In this document: piece by piece, positions 14,054 through 21,990 of the stretch
How the letters are laid out: each line of letters starts with the position of its first letter
Numbering within the stretch: the first letter of the stretch is position 1
NCBI GenBank assembly: GCA_021414185.1
Contig: JAIOOZ010000104.1
Location: 1-22,832, forward strand
Origin: Betaproteobacteria bacterium
GTDB lineage: Bacteria > Pseudomonadota > Gammaproteobacteria > Burkholderiales > SG8-41
Length of the DNA: 22,832 bases
Direction: 5' to 3'
Translations under genes and position numbers: made by a program
The notes under the pieces: generated by a model
Told to the model about the DNA's origin: nothing
Seen by the model: only the letters and a program-made list of their open reading frames with translations
Database searches by the model: none

Positions 14054-14810
14054 CGGTTCCGCACTGCGCGCGCCGTTGCCCAGTTGGGCAGTCGCGGCAT
14101 TTCTGCACGTCGCGTGCACCATCGCGTTGACGACACTGGCCGCGCGCGCGCCAGGACTGATGCCGGGCGCGTCGTGGTATTGGTTCGAGGGGGGCGGCGC
14201 AGCGCTGCTGGGTGCCATCGCCGGCCTGCCCGTATGGTGGTTGCCGATCAATTTATTGTTTGTGCCGACTGCGCATGCACTGCTGGGCTGGCAGCTTCCC
14301 GCACCCTGCTACCTGGCGGTCTGCTGCGCGTTGTACGCCGTAAACGTGTCGGCGTGGCGCCATCGGGTGCCTTTGTTCCTGTCGAGCGCGCGGGCGGTGG
14401 CGGCTTTGGCGGCGTGGCTGCCGCGGCATGCCGGGTTCCGGTTTATCGACCTCGGGTGTGGCACCGGCTCGTTGCTGGTCGACCTCGCCAAGGCGCGGCC
14501 GGACGGGGAGTATCACGGGATAGAAGCTGCACCCCTGCCGTTTCTGCTCAGCCGCTGGCGCGCGCGCACACAGCCGGGAATGAGCGTCATGCACGGGAAT
14601 TTCTGGGACACCGGGCTTGCGGGCTATGACGTCGTTTACGCTTATCTGTCCCCGGCGCCGATGGCGCGGCTATGGCGCAAGGCGCGGCGCGAAATGCGAG
14701 CCGGCAGTCTGCTCGTCAGCAACTCGTTTGCAGTTCCCGGCGTCGCTCCGACATATACGTTGCCGGTGGGAGATGGCATCGGGTCGGTACTGTTTATCTG
14801 GCGGATGTAG
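14037..14810 (+). CDS. membrane-anchored class I SAM-dependent methyltransferase
   Basis: A 257-residue protein. Residues about 15-105 contain several hydrophobic segments (WAVAAFLHVACTIALTTLAA, AALLGAIAGLPVWWLPINLL, CYLAVCCALYAVNVSAW), probably three or four membrane spans. Residues from about 130 form a Rossmann methyltransferase: motif I FIDLGCGTGSLLVDLA (136-151), acidic motif II in YHGIEAAPLP, then GYDVVYAYLSPAPMARL and a GSLLVSNSF strand. The substrate is unknown. The start at 14037 is set by GGGAGG (14025-14030) and overlaps motB by 17 bases, so it belongs to the motility operon by translational coupling. It has none of the FliB lysine-methylase features that I know. Confidence 0.8.
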   Translation: MQLRADGSALRAPLPSWAVAAFLHVACTIALTTLAARAPGLMPGASWYWFEGGGAALLGAIAGLPVWWLPINLLFVPTAHALLGWQLPAPCYLAVCCALYAVNVSAWRHRVPLFLSSARAVAALAAWLPRHAGFRFIDLGCGTGSLLVDLAKARPDGEYHGIEAAPLPFLLSRWRARTQPGMSVMHGNFWDTGLAGYDVVYAYLSPAPMARLWRKARREMRAGSLLVSNSFAVPGVAPTYTLPVGDGIGSVLFIWRM

Positions 14811-14815
14811 CGGCC

Positions 14816-15715
14816 ATGGCCACTTCGACTCTGCTCGCGCACTGGGTGAACACCCTGGTGGAAGCCAGGCTGCCGGTCCTGGCGCGAACCCTGTCGGAGT
14901 TCGCGCGACTGCATGCCGACGAGGAAGGCACTCCGCAGCAGATCGCACAGGTGGTGCTCCATGATCCCGTAATGACGGTAAAGGTGCTGCAATTCCTGCA
15001 GCAGCACCGCAGCCGTCACCGCAGTGCGGACATCACCACGATCGCGCACGCGCTGATGATGTTGGGAACGTCGCCGTTCTTTGCGCACTTTTGCGAGCAG
15101 TCTTCGATCGAATCCCGGCTGGCCGGACAATCCGCCGCGTTGAACGGGGTTCTCGCCGTCATGAGCCGGGCGCGCCACGCCGCGCTTTATGCACATGAAT
15201 GGGCGCGGCTGCGTCACGACGTGGACCCGGAAGAAATCATGATCGCGGCGCTGCTGTACGATGTCGCGGAAATGATGCTGTGGTGTTTCGCTCCCGTGCT
15301 CGCGCTGGAAATCGCCGAGCGCCAGCACAACGATCACACGCTGCGCAGCGACCAGGCCCAGCGCGCGGTGCTCGGGTTCCGCCTGCTGGATCTGCAGCTT
15401 GAGCTGGTCAGGGCATGGCAACTGCCGGAGCTGTTGCACGTGCTGATGGACGAGACGCGCACGCGCAACCCGCGCGTCCGCAACGTCGCGCTGGCCGCCG
15501 CGGTCGCGCGGCACTCGGCGCACGGCTGGGAAAACCCTGCGTTGCCGCACGATTTTGCCCAGATCGCGGAACTCCTTGCATGCTCCACCGATGAAGTCAC
15601 CGCGCGCATCGACAAAGTCGCGGCGCATGCCGCCACGGAATGGGAGTGGTATGGCGTGCCGCCGCCGGTGCCCCGCGCCAGCGAACCCGTCACGAACCCG
15701 GATTCCAACGCTTAA
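14816..15715 (+). CDS. HDOD-domain protein (putative signalling output)
   Basis: A 299-residue all-helical protein with HDOD features: an N-terminal start LPVLARTLSEFARL, then LHDPVMTVKVLQFLQQH, ITTIAHALMMLGTSPF and AALLYDVAEMMLW in place of the HD pair. As is normal for HDOD, the metal-binding His-Asp doublet of true HD phosphohydrolases is absent, so a scaffold or signal role is more likely than catalysis. The C-terminal third contains a helical region (LQLELVRAWQLPELLHVLMD) with proline-rich ends. The ATG at 14816 follows the methyltransferase stop by five bases. Its place before flhB suggests a motility or c-di-GMP-linked function, by context only. Confidence 0.8.
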   Translation: MATSTLLAHWVNTLVEARLPVLARTLSEFARLHADEEGTPQQIAQVVLHDPVMTVKVLQFLQQHRSRHRSADITTIAHALMMLGTSPFFAHFCEQSSIESRLAGQSAALNGVLAVMSRARHAALYAHEWARLRHDVDPEEIMIAALLYDVAEMMLWCFAPVLALEIAERQHNDHTLRSDQAQRAVLGFRLLDLQLELVRAWQLPELLHVLMDETRTRNPRVRNVALAAAVARHSAHGWENPALPHDFAQIAELLACSTDEVTARIDKVAAHAATEWEWYGVPPPVPRASEPVTNPDSNA

Positions 15716-15782
15716 TCGGGCGAATAACGGCGGTAATGTGCGCTTACTCGCGGCATCGTTATCGGGCGGCAGCGCGGATACT

Positions 15783-15805
15783 TGAAGTCAACTTCATCGA
15801 CTTCA
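15783..15805 (+). promoter_or_regulatory. repeat-built hairpin covering the flhB translation start region
   Basis: TGAAGT (15783-15788) is followed by two copies of its complement, ACTTCA (15791-15796 and 15800-15805), ending one base before the flhB ATG. The second copy gives a 6-bp hairpin with an 11-base loop; the first gives only a two-base centre. No Shine-Dalgarno is present in this stretch, so flhB initiation may be weak or structure-dependent. Confidence 0.4.
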
Positions 15806-15806
15806 T

Positions 15807-16949
15807 ATGGCTGACGACAACGATTCCGAACGCACCGAATCCGCTACCCCGCGGCGCCTGGAGCAGGCGCGCGAGGAAGGACACGTTGCGCGTTCGCAGG
15901 AGCTCACCACTTTCGCCATGATGATGGCGGGCGGCGGCGGACTGTGGTGGCTGGGCGGACAGCTGTTCGAGCAATTGCGCAATTTGCTGCGGCACGGGCT
16001 TCAAATCGATGTCGCCACCGCGTCCGATGCATCACAGATGACAGCTCGCCTGCACGATCTCGCACTCGCCGGCATGCTGTCGATGGCGCCGCTTCTCGCG
16101 GTCCTGTTGCTGGTTGCAGCGGCCGCTCCCCAACTTCTCAGCGGCTGGAATTTCAGCGTCGGCGCATTGCGCTTCGATCTGCAGCGCCTCGATCCCGTGG
16201 CCGGCTTCGGGCGCGTGCTGTCGTGGCGTGGCGCAGCGGAGCTGTTAAAGGCATTGGCCAAATCGGCGCTTATCGCAGTGATTGCCGCGGCCGTCATGTG
16301 GCACTACCGGGAGCCGCTGCAGCAGCTCGTGATGCTGCCGCTGGCAGAAGGCGTTGCGCAGACTGCGCGCGTTGCCGGAATGAGCTTCCTGATGATTGCC
16401 GCGGCGCTGGCGATTATTGCGGCGGTCGACGTGCCTTTTCAGCTATGGAAGCATGGCGATGACCTGAAGATGTCGCGCCAGGAGCTGCGCCAGGAACACA
16501 AGGAATCCGACGGCAATCCGGAGATCAAGGCGGCGATCCGCAAACAGCAGCGCGAGATGGCGCGCCGGCGCATGATGGCCGAGGTGCCGAAGGCGAGTGT
16601 GATCGTCACCAACCCGACGCACTACGCGGTCGCGCTCTCCTACGAAGACCGCACCATGCGCGCGCCGCGCGTGGTTGCCAAGGGCGCCGACCTGGTGGCC
16701 GCCAAAATCCGCGAGCTCGGCGTTCAGCACAACGTGCCGGTGCTCGAATCGCCCGCGCTGGCGCGCGCCATCTACGCTCATGCCGAGATCGGCGAGGAAA
16801 TACCCGAAACGCTGTATACCGCGGTCGCGGAAATTCTCGCCTACGTGTTTCAACTGCGGCGCCACCGCGAGTTCGGCGACGCGACACCGCAGCCGCTGGG
16901 CCCGATCGCGGTGCCGGCCGCACTTGATCCGCAGGGGGCCACACAATGA
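15807..16949 (+). CDS. flhB: flagellar type III export protein FlhB
   Basis: FlhB is the export-gate subunit that switches substrate specificity from rod/hook to filament proteins. The 380-residue product has the conserved start ERTESATPRRLEQAREEGHV, four membrane segments (around 35-52, 88-110, 150-167 and 187-210), and a cytoplasmic linker with MSRQELRQEHKESDGNPEIK. The autocleavage motif NPTH is at 269-272, the same number as in E. coli. After it come HYAVALSYE, APRVVAKGAD and AIYAHAEIGEEIPETLY. Its stop overlaps the flhA start (ATGA, 16946-16949). Confidence 0.97.
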   Translation: MADDNDSERTESATPRRLEQAREEGHVARSQELTTFAMMMAGGGGLWWLGGQLFEQLRNLLRHGLQIDVATASDASQMTARLHDLALAGMLSMAPLLAVLLLVAAAAPQLLSGWNFSVGALRFDLQRLDPVAGFGRVLSWRGAAELLKALAKSALIAVIAAAVMWHYREPLQQLVMLPLAEGVAQTARVAGMSFLMIAAALAIIAAVDVPFQLWKHGDDLKMSRQELRQEHKESDGNPEIKAAIRKQQREMARRRMMAEVPKASVIVTNPTHYAVALSYEDRTMRAPRVVAKGADLVAAKIRELGVQHNVPVLESPALARAIYAHAEIGEEIPETLYTAVAEILAYVFQLRRHREFGDATPQPLGPIAVPAALDPQGATQ

Positions 16950-19027
16950 TAGGCGCGATCAATCTCGCGCGGCCGTCGGCCGCAGAGCTCCTGCGCGGCA
17001 TGGCCGGGCCCACCCTGATCGTCATGCTGCTGGCGATGATGGTGCTGCCGCTGCCGCCCTTCGTGCTTGACATGCTTTTCACTTTCAACATCGCCTTTTC
17101 GATCATGGTGCTGCTGGTGGGCGTGTCGACGGTCAAGCCGCTCGATTTCGCGGTGTTTCCGACGGTGCTGCTGGTGACCACGCTGCTGCGCCTGTCGCTC
17201 AATATCGCTTCGACGCGCGTGGTGCTGCTTGAAGGCCATACGGGTCCCGCCGCCGCCGGCAAGGTGATCGAATCGTTCGGCCACTTCCTGGTCGGCGACA
17301 ACTACGCGGTCGGTCTCGTCGTGTTCGTCATCATGGTCGTCATCAATTTCGTCGTCATCACCAAAGGCGCGGGCCGCATCGCGGAAGTCGGTGCCCGTTT
17401 CACGCTTGACGCGATGCCGGGAAAGCAGATGGCGATCGACGCGGATTTGAATGCGGGCCTGATCGGCGAAGAGGACGCGCGCAAACGTCGCGCGGCGATC
17501 GCCCAGGAAGCGGATTTCTTCGGTTCGATGGACGGCGCCAGCAAGTTCGTGCGCGGCGACGCGGTGGCAGGCATCATCATCCTGTTCATCAATATCTTCG
17601 GCGGTCTCGTGGTCGGCGTGGTCCAGCACGACATGGACATCGCGAGCGCCGCCAAGGTCTATACGCTGCTCACCATCGGCGACGGGTTGGTTGCGCAGAT
17701 TCCCGCGTTGCTGGTTTCGACCGCCGCGGGCCTGGTGGTCAGCCGCGTAAGCACCGACCAGGACACGGGCCAGCAGCTGCTTTCTCAATTGCTCGCCAGG
17801 CCGCAGGCGCTGGCGTTGACGGGGGGCATAGTCGGGATCATGGGCATGGTGCCCGGCATGCCGCATATTGCGTTCCTGCTGCTCGCGGCCGCATTCGGCG
17901 GCATTGCCTATGCCGTGCATCAACGCAGGTCTGCGCAAACGCAAAGCGAGTCTGCACCGGGGCCGGTGCCGGCGCCCGAAACACACGACGTTAGCTGGAG
18001 CGACGTCACGCCGGTCGACACGCTGGGGCTGGAGGTCGGGTACCGGTTGATACCGCTGGTCGACAAAGGACAGGACGGCGAACTCCTGAAACGCATCAAG
18101 GCGATCCGGCGCAAGTTTGCGCAGGAAATCGGCTTTCTGCCGCCCGCCATACATATCCGCGACAACCTCGAACTGCGGCCAAACGGATATCGTATAACGC
18201 TGAAGGGCGTCGAGATCGGCCAGCATGAGTCGCACGCCGGCATGTTGCTCGCGATCAACCCGGGGCGCGTCACCGCGCAATTGCCGGGCGCGGCGACGGT
18301 CGATCCGGCTTTCGGTTTGCCCGCGGTGTGGGTTGACGCCGGCTTGCGCGATGCCGCGCACCAGGCTGGCTACACGGTGGTTGATGCCGGCACGGTCGTC
18401 GCCACCCATTTGAGCCAGTTAATACATACGCACGCCGCGGACCTGCTCGGCCGCCAGGAACTGCAGCAACTGCTCGACCACCTGTCGCGCGACACGCCCA
18501 AGCTCGTCGAGGACGTGGTGCCCAAGCTTTTGCCGATGGCGACGCTGCAGCAGGTCCTGCAAAACCTGCTTGAAGAGGGCGTTCACATCCGCGACATGCG
18601 CACGATCATCGAAGTGGTCGCAGCGCACGCCGGCCGCACGCAGGACGCCGGCGAGCTTACCGCACTGGTAAGGGTCGCACTGGGCCGCGCTGTCGTGCAG
18701 CAGATCTTTCCCGGCAAGAGCGAGTTGCAGGTGATCGCGCTCGACCCGGCGCTCGAGCGTCTGTTGCTGCAGACCCTGCAGGCGGGGGCTGCCGGCAGTC
18801 CGGTCATCGAGCCCGAGCTCGCCGATACGTTGCTGCGCGGCGCGCAATCCGCAGCGCGCCAGCAGGAACAGTTCGGCTTTCCCGCGGTACTGCTGGTGCC
18901 GCCGGCTTTGCGGGTATTGCTGTCGCGATTTCTGCGCCGCGCGATTCCGCTGTTGAAGGTGCTTGCGCATTCCGAGGTTCCGGATGCGCGTTCGATCAAA
19001 GTCACATCCGTAGTCGGGAGTAAATGA
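16946..19027 (+). CDS. flhA: flagellar type III export protein FlhA
   Basis: FlhA is the nonameric, proton-using core of the export gate. The 693-residue protein has about eight N-terminal membrane helices with the FHIPEP-family signature RLSLNIASTRVVLLEGH, the cytoplasmic loop TKGAGRIAEVGARFTLDAMP and GKQMAIDADLNAGLI with EEDARKRRAAIAQEADFFGS. The large cytoplasmic domain (from about residue 350) has LGLEVGYRLIPLVD, PAIHIRDNLELRPNGYRI and the late segment VLLVPPALRVLLSRFL. Length and motif order are normal. The start is coupled to flhB, and the end overlaps flhF by four bases. Confidence 0.97.
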   Translation: MIGAINLARPSAAELLRGMAGPTLIVMLLAMMVLPLPPFVLDMLFTFNIAFSIMVLLVGVSTVKPLDFAVFPTVLLVTTLLRLSLNIASTRVVLLEGHTGPAAAGKVIESFGHFLVGDNYAVGLVVFVIMVVINFVVITKGAGRIAEVGARFTLDAMPGKQMAIDADLNAGLIGEEDARKRRAAIAQEADFFGSMDGASKFVRGDAVAGIIILFINIFGGLVVGVVQHDMDIASAAKVYTLLTIGDGLVAQIPALLVSTAAGLVVSRVSTDQDTGQQLLSQLLARPQALALTGGIVGIMGMVPGMPHIAFLLLAAAFGGIAYAVHQRRSAQTQSESAPGPVPAPETHDVSWSDVTPVDTLGLEVGYRLIPLVDKGQDGELLKRIKAIRRKFAQEIGFLPPAIHIRDNLELRPNGYRITLKGVEIGQHESHAGMLLAINPGRVTAQLPGAATVDPAFGLPAVWVDAGLRDAAHQAGYTVVDAGTVVATHLSQLIHTHAADLLGRQELQQLLDHLSRDTPKLVEDVVPKLLPMATLQQVLQNLLEEGVHIRDMRTIIEVVAAHAGRTQDAGELTALVRVALGRAVVQQIFPGKSELQVIALDPALERLLLQTLQAGAAGSPVIEPELADTLLRGAQSAARQQEQFGFPAVLLVPPALRVLLSRFLRRAIPLLKVLAHSEVPDARSIKVTSVVGSK

Positions 19028-20163
19028 TGACACCGCAAAAATTCGTCGGCGCCACGTCGCGCGAGGTGCTGCAGAAAGTCAAACAGGCGCTGGGGGACGA
19101 TGCATTGATTGTCGCCAACCGGCCGTTCGGTCAGGGCATAGAGGTCACCGCGCTCGCGGCCAGTGCGCTCGCGGGCACGCCAAGACCGCGCAGCCGGGTC
19201 GCGGCGGACGGCGGAGATGCATCTGGCGTAGTCGCGCACCTGATGCGTGAACTGGGCGCGATGAAGGCGATGATGCAGCGCGAATTGTCCGGCGTAGCCT
19301 GGTCCAGCCTCACCCATCTGGCGCCGGCGCGCGCGGCGATGATGCGGCGCCTGCTCGATGCCGGTTTTTCGCCTGCACTGGCGCGCGAGTTGATTGCCGT
19401 GGTCGCGGAAAATGCCGCCGAACCCGACGCGTGCAAGGCAGTAGGCGGCGAAATCGAGCGCCGGCTGCCGCTCGCGGAGCGCGAATCGCTGGTCGAACAG
19501 GGCGGCGTGTATGCGCTGGTCGGCCCGACCGGGGTTGGCAAAACGACGACCATCGCCAAGCTCGCCGCGCGCTGCGTGGTGCGGCGCGGCGGCGCCAGCC
19601 TTGCGCTGCTGACTACCGACAGTTACCGCATCGCGGCGCACGACCAGTTGCGCGTTTACGGCAAGATACTCAACGTGCCCGTGCACGCAATCAAGGACAC
19701 GCGCGACCTGGCCGTGACGCTTGCCCAGTTGCGCGACAAGAAGACCATCCTGATCGATACCATAGGCATGAGCCAGCGCGACCAGCTGCTCGCGGAGCAG
19801 ACGGCGTTGCTCACTGGCTGCGACGCGCCGATCAGGCGCCTGCTGCTGCTGAACGCCACCGCCAACGCCGCGACCCTTGATGAAGTCATAGGCGCATATG
19901 CCAAGGGCGGCATCCACGGCTGCATCATCACCAAGGTGGATGAATCCGCAGGCGTCGCAACCGCTCTGGACGCCGCGATCCGCCACGGACTCGCCGTGCA
20001 CTACGTCACGAACGGCCAGCGCGTGCCCGAAGACCTGCATTTACCCAACCGGACCTACCTTCTGCATCGTGCTTTGCAGCCGATCAAGGATGGGGCGGCG
20101 CACAGTCTGCGCGCGGACGAACTTCCGCTGGTGATGGCGGCGCGGGGCGCTGCACATGGCTGA
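19024..20163 (+). CDS. flhF: flagellar biosynthesis GTPase FlhF
   Basis: FlhF is an SRP-type GTPase that sets the place of flagellar assembly in many bacteria. The 379-residue product has the family N-terminus KFVGATSREVLQKVKQALGD-like segment, a short variable B domain, an N domain (about 100-150) and a G domain with G1 GPTGVGKTTTIAKLAARC (from about 167), LLTTDSYRIAAHDQLRVYG, G3 DTIGMSQRD and G4 TKVDES. DTIG instead of the DTAG of SRP is usual for FlhF. Two ATGs (19024 and 19027) are possible; GGGAG at 19016-19020 suits the second slightly better. It overlaps flhG by eight bases, and the two products work as a GTPase/activator pair. Confidence 0.95.
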   Translation: MMTPQKFVGATSREVLQKVKQALGDDALIVANRPFGQGIEVTALAASALAGTPRPRSRVAADGGDASGVVAHLMRELGAMKAMMQRELSGVAWSSLTHLAPARAAMMRRLLDAGFSPALARELIAVVAENAAEPDACKAVGGEIERRLPLAERESLVEQGGVYALVGPTGVGKTTTIAKLAARCVVRRGGASLALLTTDSYRIAAHDQLRVYGKILNVPVHAIKDTRDLAVTLAQLRDKKTILIDTIGMSQRDQLLAEQTALLTGCDAPIRRLLLLNATANAATLDEVIGAYAKGGIHGCIITKVDESAGVATALDAAIRHGLAVHYVTNGQRVPEDLHLPNRTYLLHRALQPIKDGAAHSLRADELPLVMAARGAAHG

Positions 20164-21040
20164 TTTCCAGCGCGACCAGGCCGAAGGCCTGCGCCGTCTG
20201 CTTGAGCGCGAGCACTTGCGCGTGACGACTGTCGCGGCGGGATGCCAGGGCGTCGGCAAGACCAGCGTGGTGGTCAACGTCGCGGCAGCTTTCGCCGCGC
20301 GCGGGCGCCGCGTACTCGTGATCGACGAGAACTACGGTCCCGCGAACGTGAGCGGACTGCTCGGCGTACGATCGCGCTTTGACCTCAATCACGTGATGCG
20401 CGGCGCGTGCACGCTTGAGAATGCGCTGATCGAAGGCCCGTCCGGCATCTCGATATTGCCTGCAGCGATTGCCGCGCGCGCCTGGCGCGCTTTGCCGCCG
20501 CCGGAACAGCAGCGCCTGATCGAGAGTTTTGCGCGCCTGGACGGCCGCTTCGACATGGCGCTGATCGACACGCCAGGCGGCAACGCCGGCACGCCGGGAA
20601 TTTTCAGCCGCGCCGTGCAGGACACGATCATCGTATCGTCGGCCGCGGCGGACGCGATCACGGCGTCGTACGCGCTGATCAAGCGCATGCGCGATCACCA
20701 GGGCGGACGCCGGTTTTACATGCTGCTCAACCGCGTCGCCTGTGAAAGCAACGCGCGCGTGGTCGCCGCGAACCTCACGCAAGCCGCCCGCGGCTACCTT
20801 GCCACGCCACTCGAGTACCTCGGCAGCGTACCGCGGGACGTCAGTCTGGCGCAGGCCGCGCGGGGTTTCCAGGCGGTGGTCGACGCTTGTCCGGCGGCAC
20901 CGTCGGCGCGCGGTTTCAAGCGCATCGCCGACTCGATCGCGGATTGGCCGCGCGGCGGCCAGCGGCGCGACGGTTTCGACAGTTTGATGCATCGGCTGCT
21001 GGCAGGCAGCCGCTTTGTTTTTGCCAATGCCGGAGCTTGA
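20156..21040 (+). CDS. flhG: FlhG/FleN MinD-like ATPase with atypical Walker A
   Basis: FlhG regulates flagellar number and stimulates the FlhF GTPase through an N-terminal DQAxxLR helix, here DQAEGLR (7-13). The 294-residue MinD-type domain follows: P loop AGCQGVGKTSVVVNVA (from 28), VLVIDENYGPANVSGLLG, LNHVMRGACTLENAL, a Walker B-like MALIDTPGG and IIVSSAAADAITASYALIK. In canonical MinD/FlhG the loop is GGKGGVGKT; here Cys30 and Gln31 replace the signature Lys-Gly. The catalytic lysine K35 is kept. The dimer-dependent ATPase may thus be altered. The place between flhF and fliA confirms the identity. Confidence 0.9.
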   Translation: MADFQRDQAEGLRRLLEREHLRVTTVAAGCQGVGKTSVVVNVAAAFAARGRRVLVIDENYGPANVSGLLGVRSRFDLNHVMRGACTLENALIEGPSGISILPAAIAARAWRALPPPEQQRLIESFARLDGRFDMALIDTPGGNAGTPGIFSRAVQDTIIVSSAAADAITASYALIKRMRDHQGGRRFYMLLNRVACESNARVVAANLTQAARGYLATPLEYLGSVPRDVSLAQAARGFQAVVDACPAAPSARGFKRIADSIADWPRGGQRRDGFDSLMHRLLAGSRFVFANAGA

Positions 21041-21041
21041 C

Positions 21042-21755
21042 ATGACACAGAACACCATGACCAACGCCAGTATCGAACAGTGCGTCGTACAGTTCGCGCC
21101 GCTCGTCAAGAGGCTCGCCTACTACATGATGGCGTCGCTGCCGCCGAGCGTGGAAATCGACGACGTGATCCAGTCGGGCATGATGGGCCTGCTCGATGCG
21201 GCGAAGCGCTTCAAGGACACCTTCGGCGCGCAGTTCGAGACTTATGCCGTGCAGCGCATACGCGGCGCGATGCTCGACGGGCTGCGCCAGTCCGACTGGC
21301 TGCCGCGCGGCCTGCGCAAGAGCCTGCGCCAGGTGGAAACCACGATCAGCAGGCTCGAGCAGAAAAATGGCCGGCCGCCGACGGAGACGGAACTCGCCGC
21401 CGCGCTCGGCATGGCACTCGCCGATTATCAGCAATTGCTGCAGGACGCGCGCGGCTATCAACTGGTGTCGAGCGAGGATCTGCAGCGACACGGCGATGAG
21501 AGCTATATCGATCATTATTATTCGGATGATCGGCCGGATCCGTTGCAGTCCATGCTCGACGACGACCGGCGCCACACGCTGATCGCGGCGATCGAGGACC
21601 TGCCCGACCGCGAGAAAAAGGTCATGGGCCTCTACTACGAACAGGAGCTGAACCTGCGTGAAATCGGCGACGTGCTCGGCGTCAGCGAATCGCGCGTGTG
21701 CCAGCTGCACACACAGGCGATCGCGCGATTGCGCAGCCGCCTGCGCGACAATTAG
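21042..21755 (+). CDS. fliA: RNA polymerase sigma factor FliA (sigma-28)
   Basis: FliA directs transcription of late flagellar and chemotaxis genes and is held by FlgM until the hook is done. The 237-residue product has region 2 (FAPLVKRLAYYMMASLPPSV, EIDDVIQSGMMGLLDAAKRF, FETYAVQRIRGAMLDGLRQS), DWLPRGLRK, region 3 (SRLEQKNGRPPTETELAAAL) and region 4 (LPDREKKVMGLYYEQELNLR with the helix-turn-helix EIGDVLGVSESRVCQLHTQA). The ATG at 21042 has GGAG (21032-21035) six bases upstream and follows the flhG stop by one base. In-frame ATGs at 21027 and 21057 are alternatives. It is the last gene of the flagellar block. Confidence 0.97.
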   Translation: MTQNTMTNASIEQCVVQFAPLVKRLAYYMMASLPPSVEIDDVIQSGMMGLLDAAKRFKDTFGAQFETYAVQRIRGAMLDGLRQSDWLPRGLRKSLRQVETTISRLEQKNGRPPTETELAAALGMALADYQQLLQDARGYQLVSSEDLQRHGDESYIDHYYSDDRPDPLQSMLDDDRRHTLIAAIEDLPDREKKVMGLYYEQELNLREIGDVLGVSESRVCQLHTQAIARLRSRLRDN

Positions 21756-21763
21756 AACGCCGT

Positions 21764-21830
21764 CGCAAAGAATCCTGTAAGGCCGTTCGTGCTGACGTAT
21801 CGAAGCACGAATGGCCTTCGTTGCTTTGCG
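21764..21830 (+). repeat. large two-part inverted repeat after fliA
   Basis: The inner stem is 15 pairs with one G-T wobble (21779-21793 with 21804-21818; arms start AAGGCC and end GGCCTT) around a ten-base loop. The outer stem is 7 pairs, CGCAAAG (21764-21770)/CTTTGCG (21824-21830). Eight and five unpaired bases separate the two stems. It begins eight bases after the fliA stop. It has no clear T run, so it may block 3' exonucleases, act as a rho-dependent end, or be a remnant of a small palindromic element. Confidence 0.75.
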
Positions 21831-21841
21831 CCACGTACCTC

Positions 21842-21876
21842 TTCGCCCTTCTATGCATCAGGGCGAACGGGTTTTT
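21842..21876 (+). terminator. rho-independent terminator of the flagellar block
   Basis: A perfect 8-bp stem, TTCGCCCT (21842-21849)/AGGGCGAA (21860-21867), has a ten-base loop and is followed by CGGG and TTTTT (21872-21876). It lies after the large inverted repeat and before the next gene, so it plausibly ends the fliA transcript. Confidence 0.65.
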
Positions 21877-21990
21877 GAGCAGCCCTTTGGAATGCTGCGG
21901 CATAGCTTGCCGCGGCGCAGTTGCGCGATGTACCCGGGAAATGTTAAGAAGGAGAGGGCGCACGGCCTTTGACGAACCGGGGGATGCAGA

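Noticed and set aside
16850..18409. 519-residue minus-strand frame
   Set aside because: Antisense to flhB/flhA and made of His/Asp/Arg repeats from codon bias.
18583..20040. 485-residue minus-strand frame
   Set aside because: Antisense to flhA and flhF, with no domain seen.
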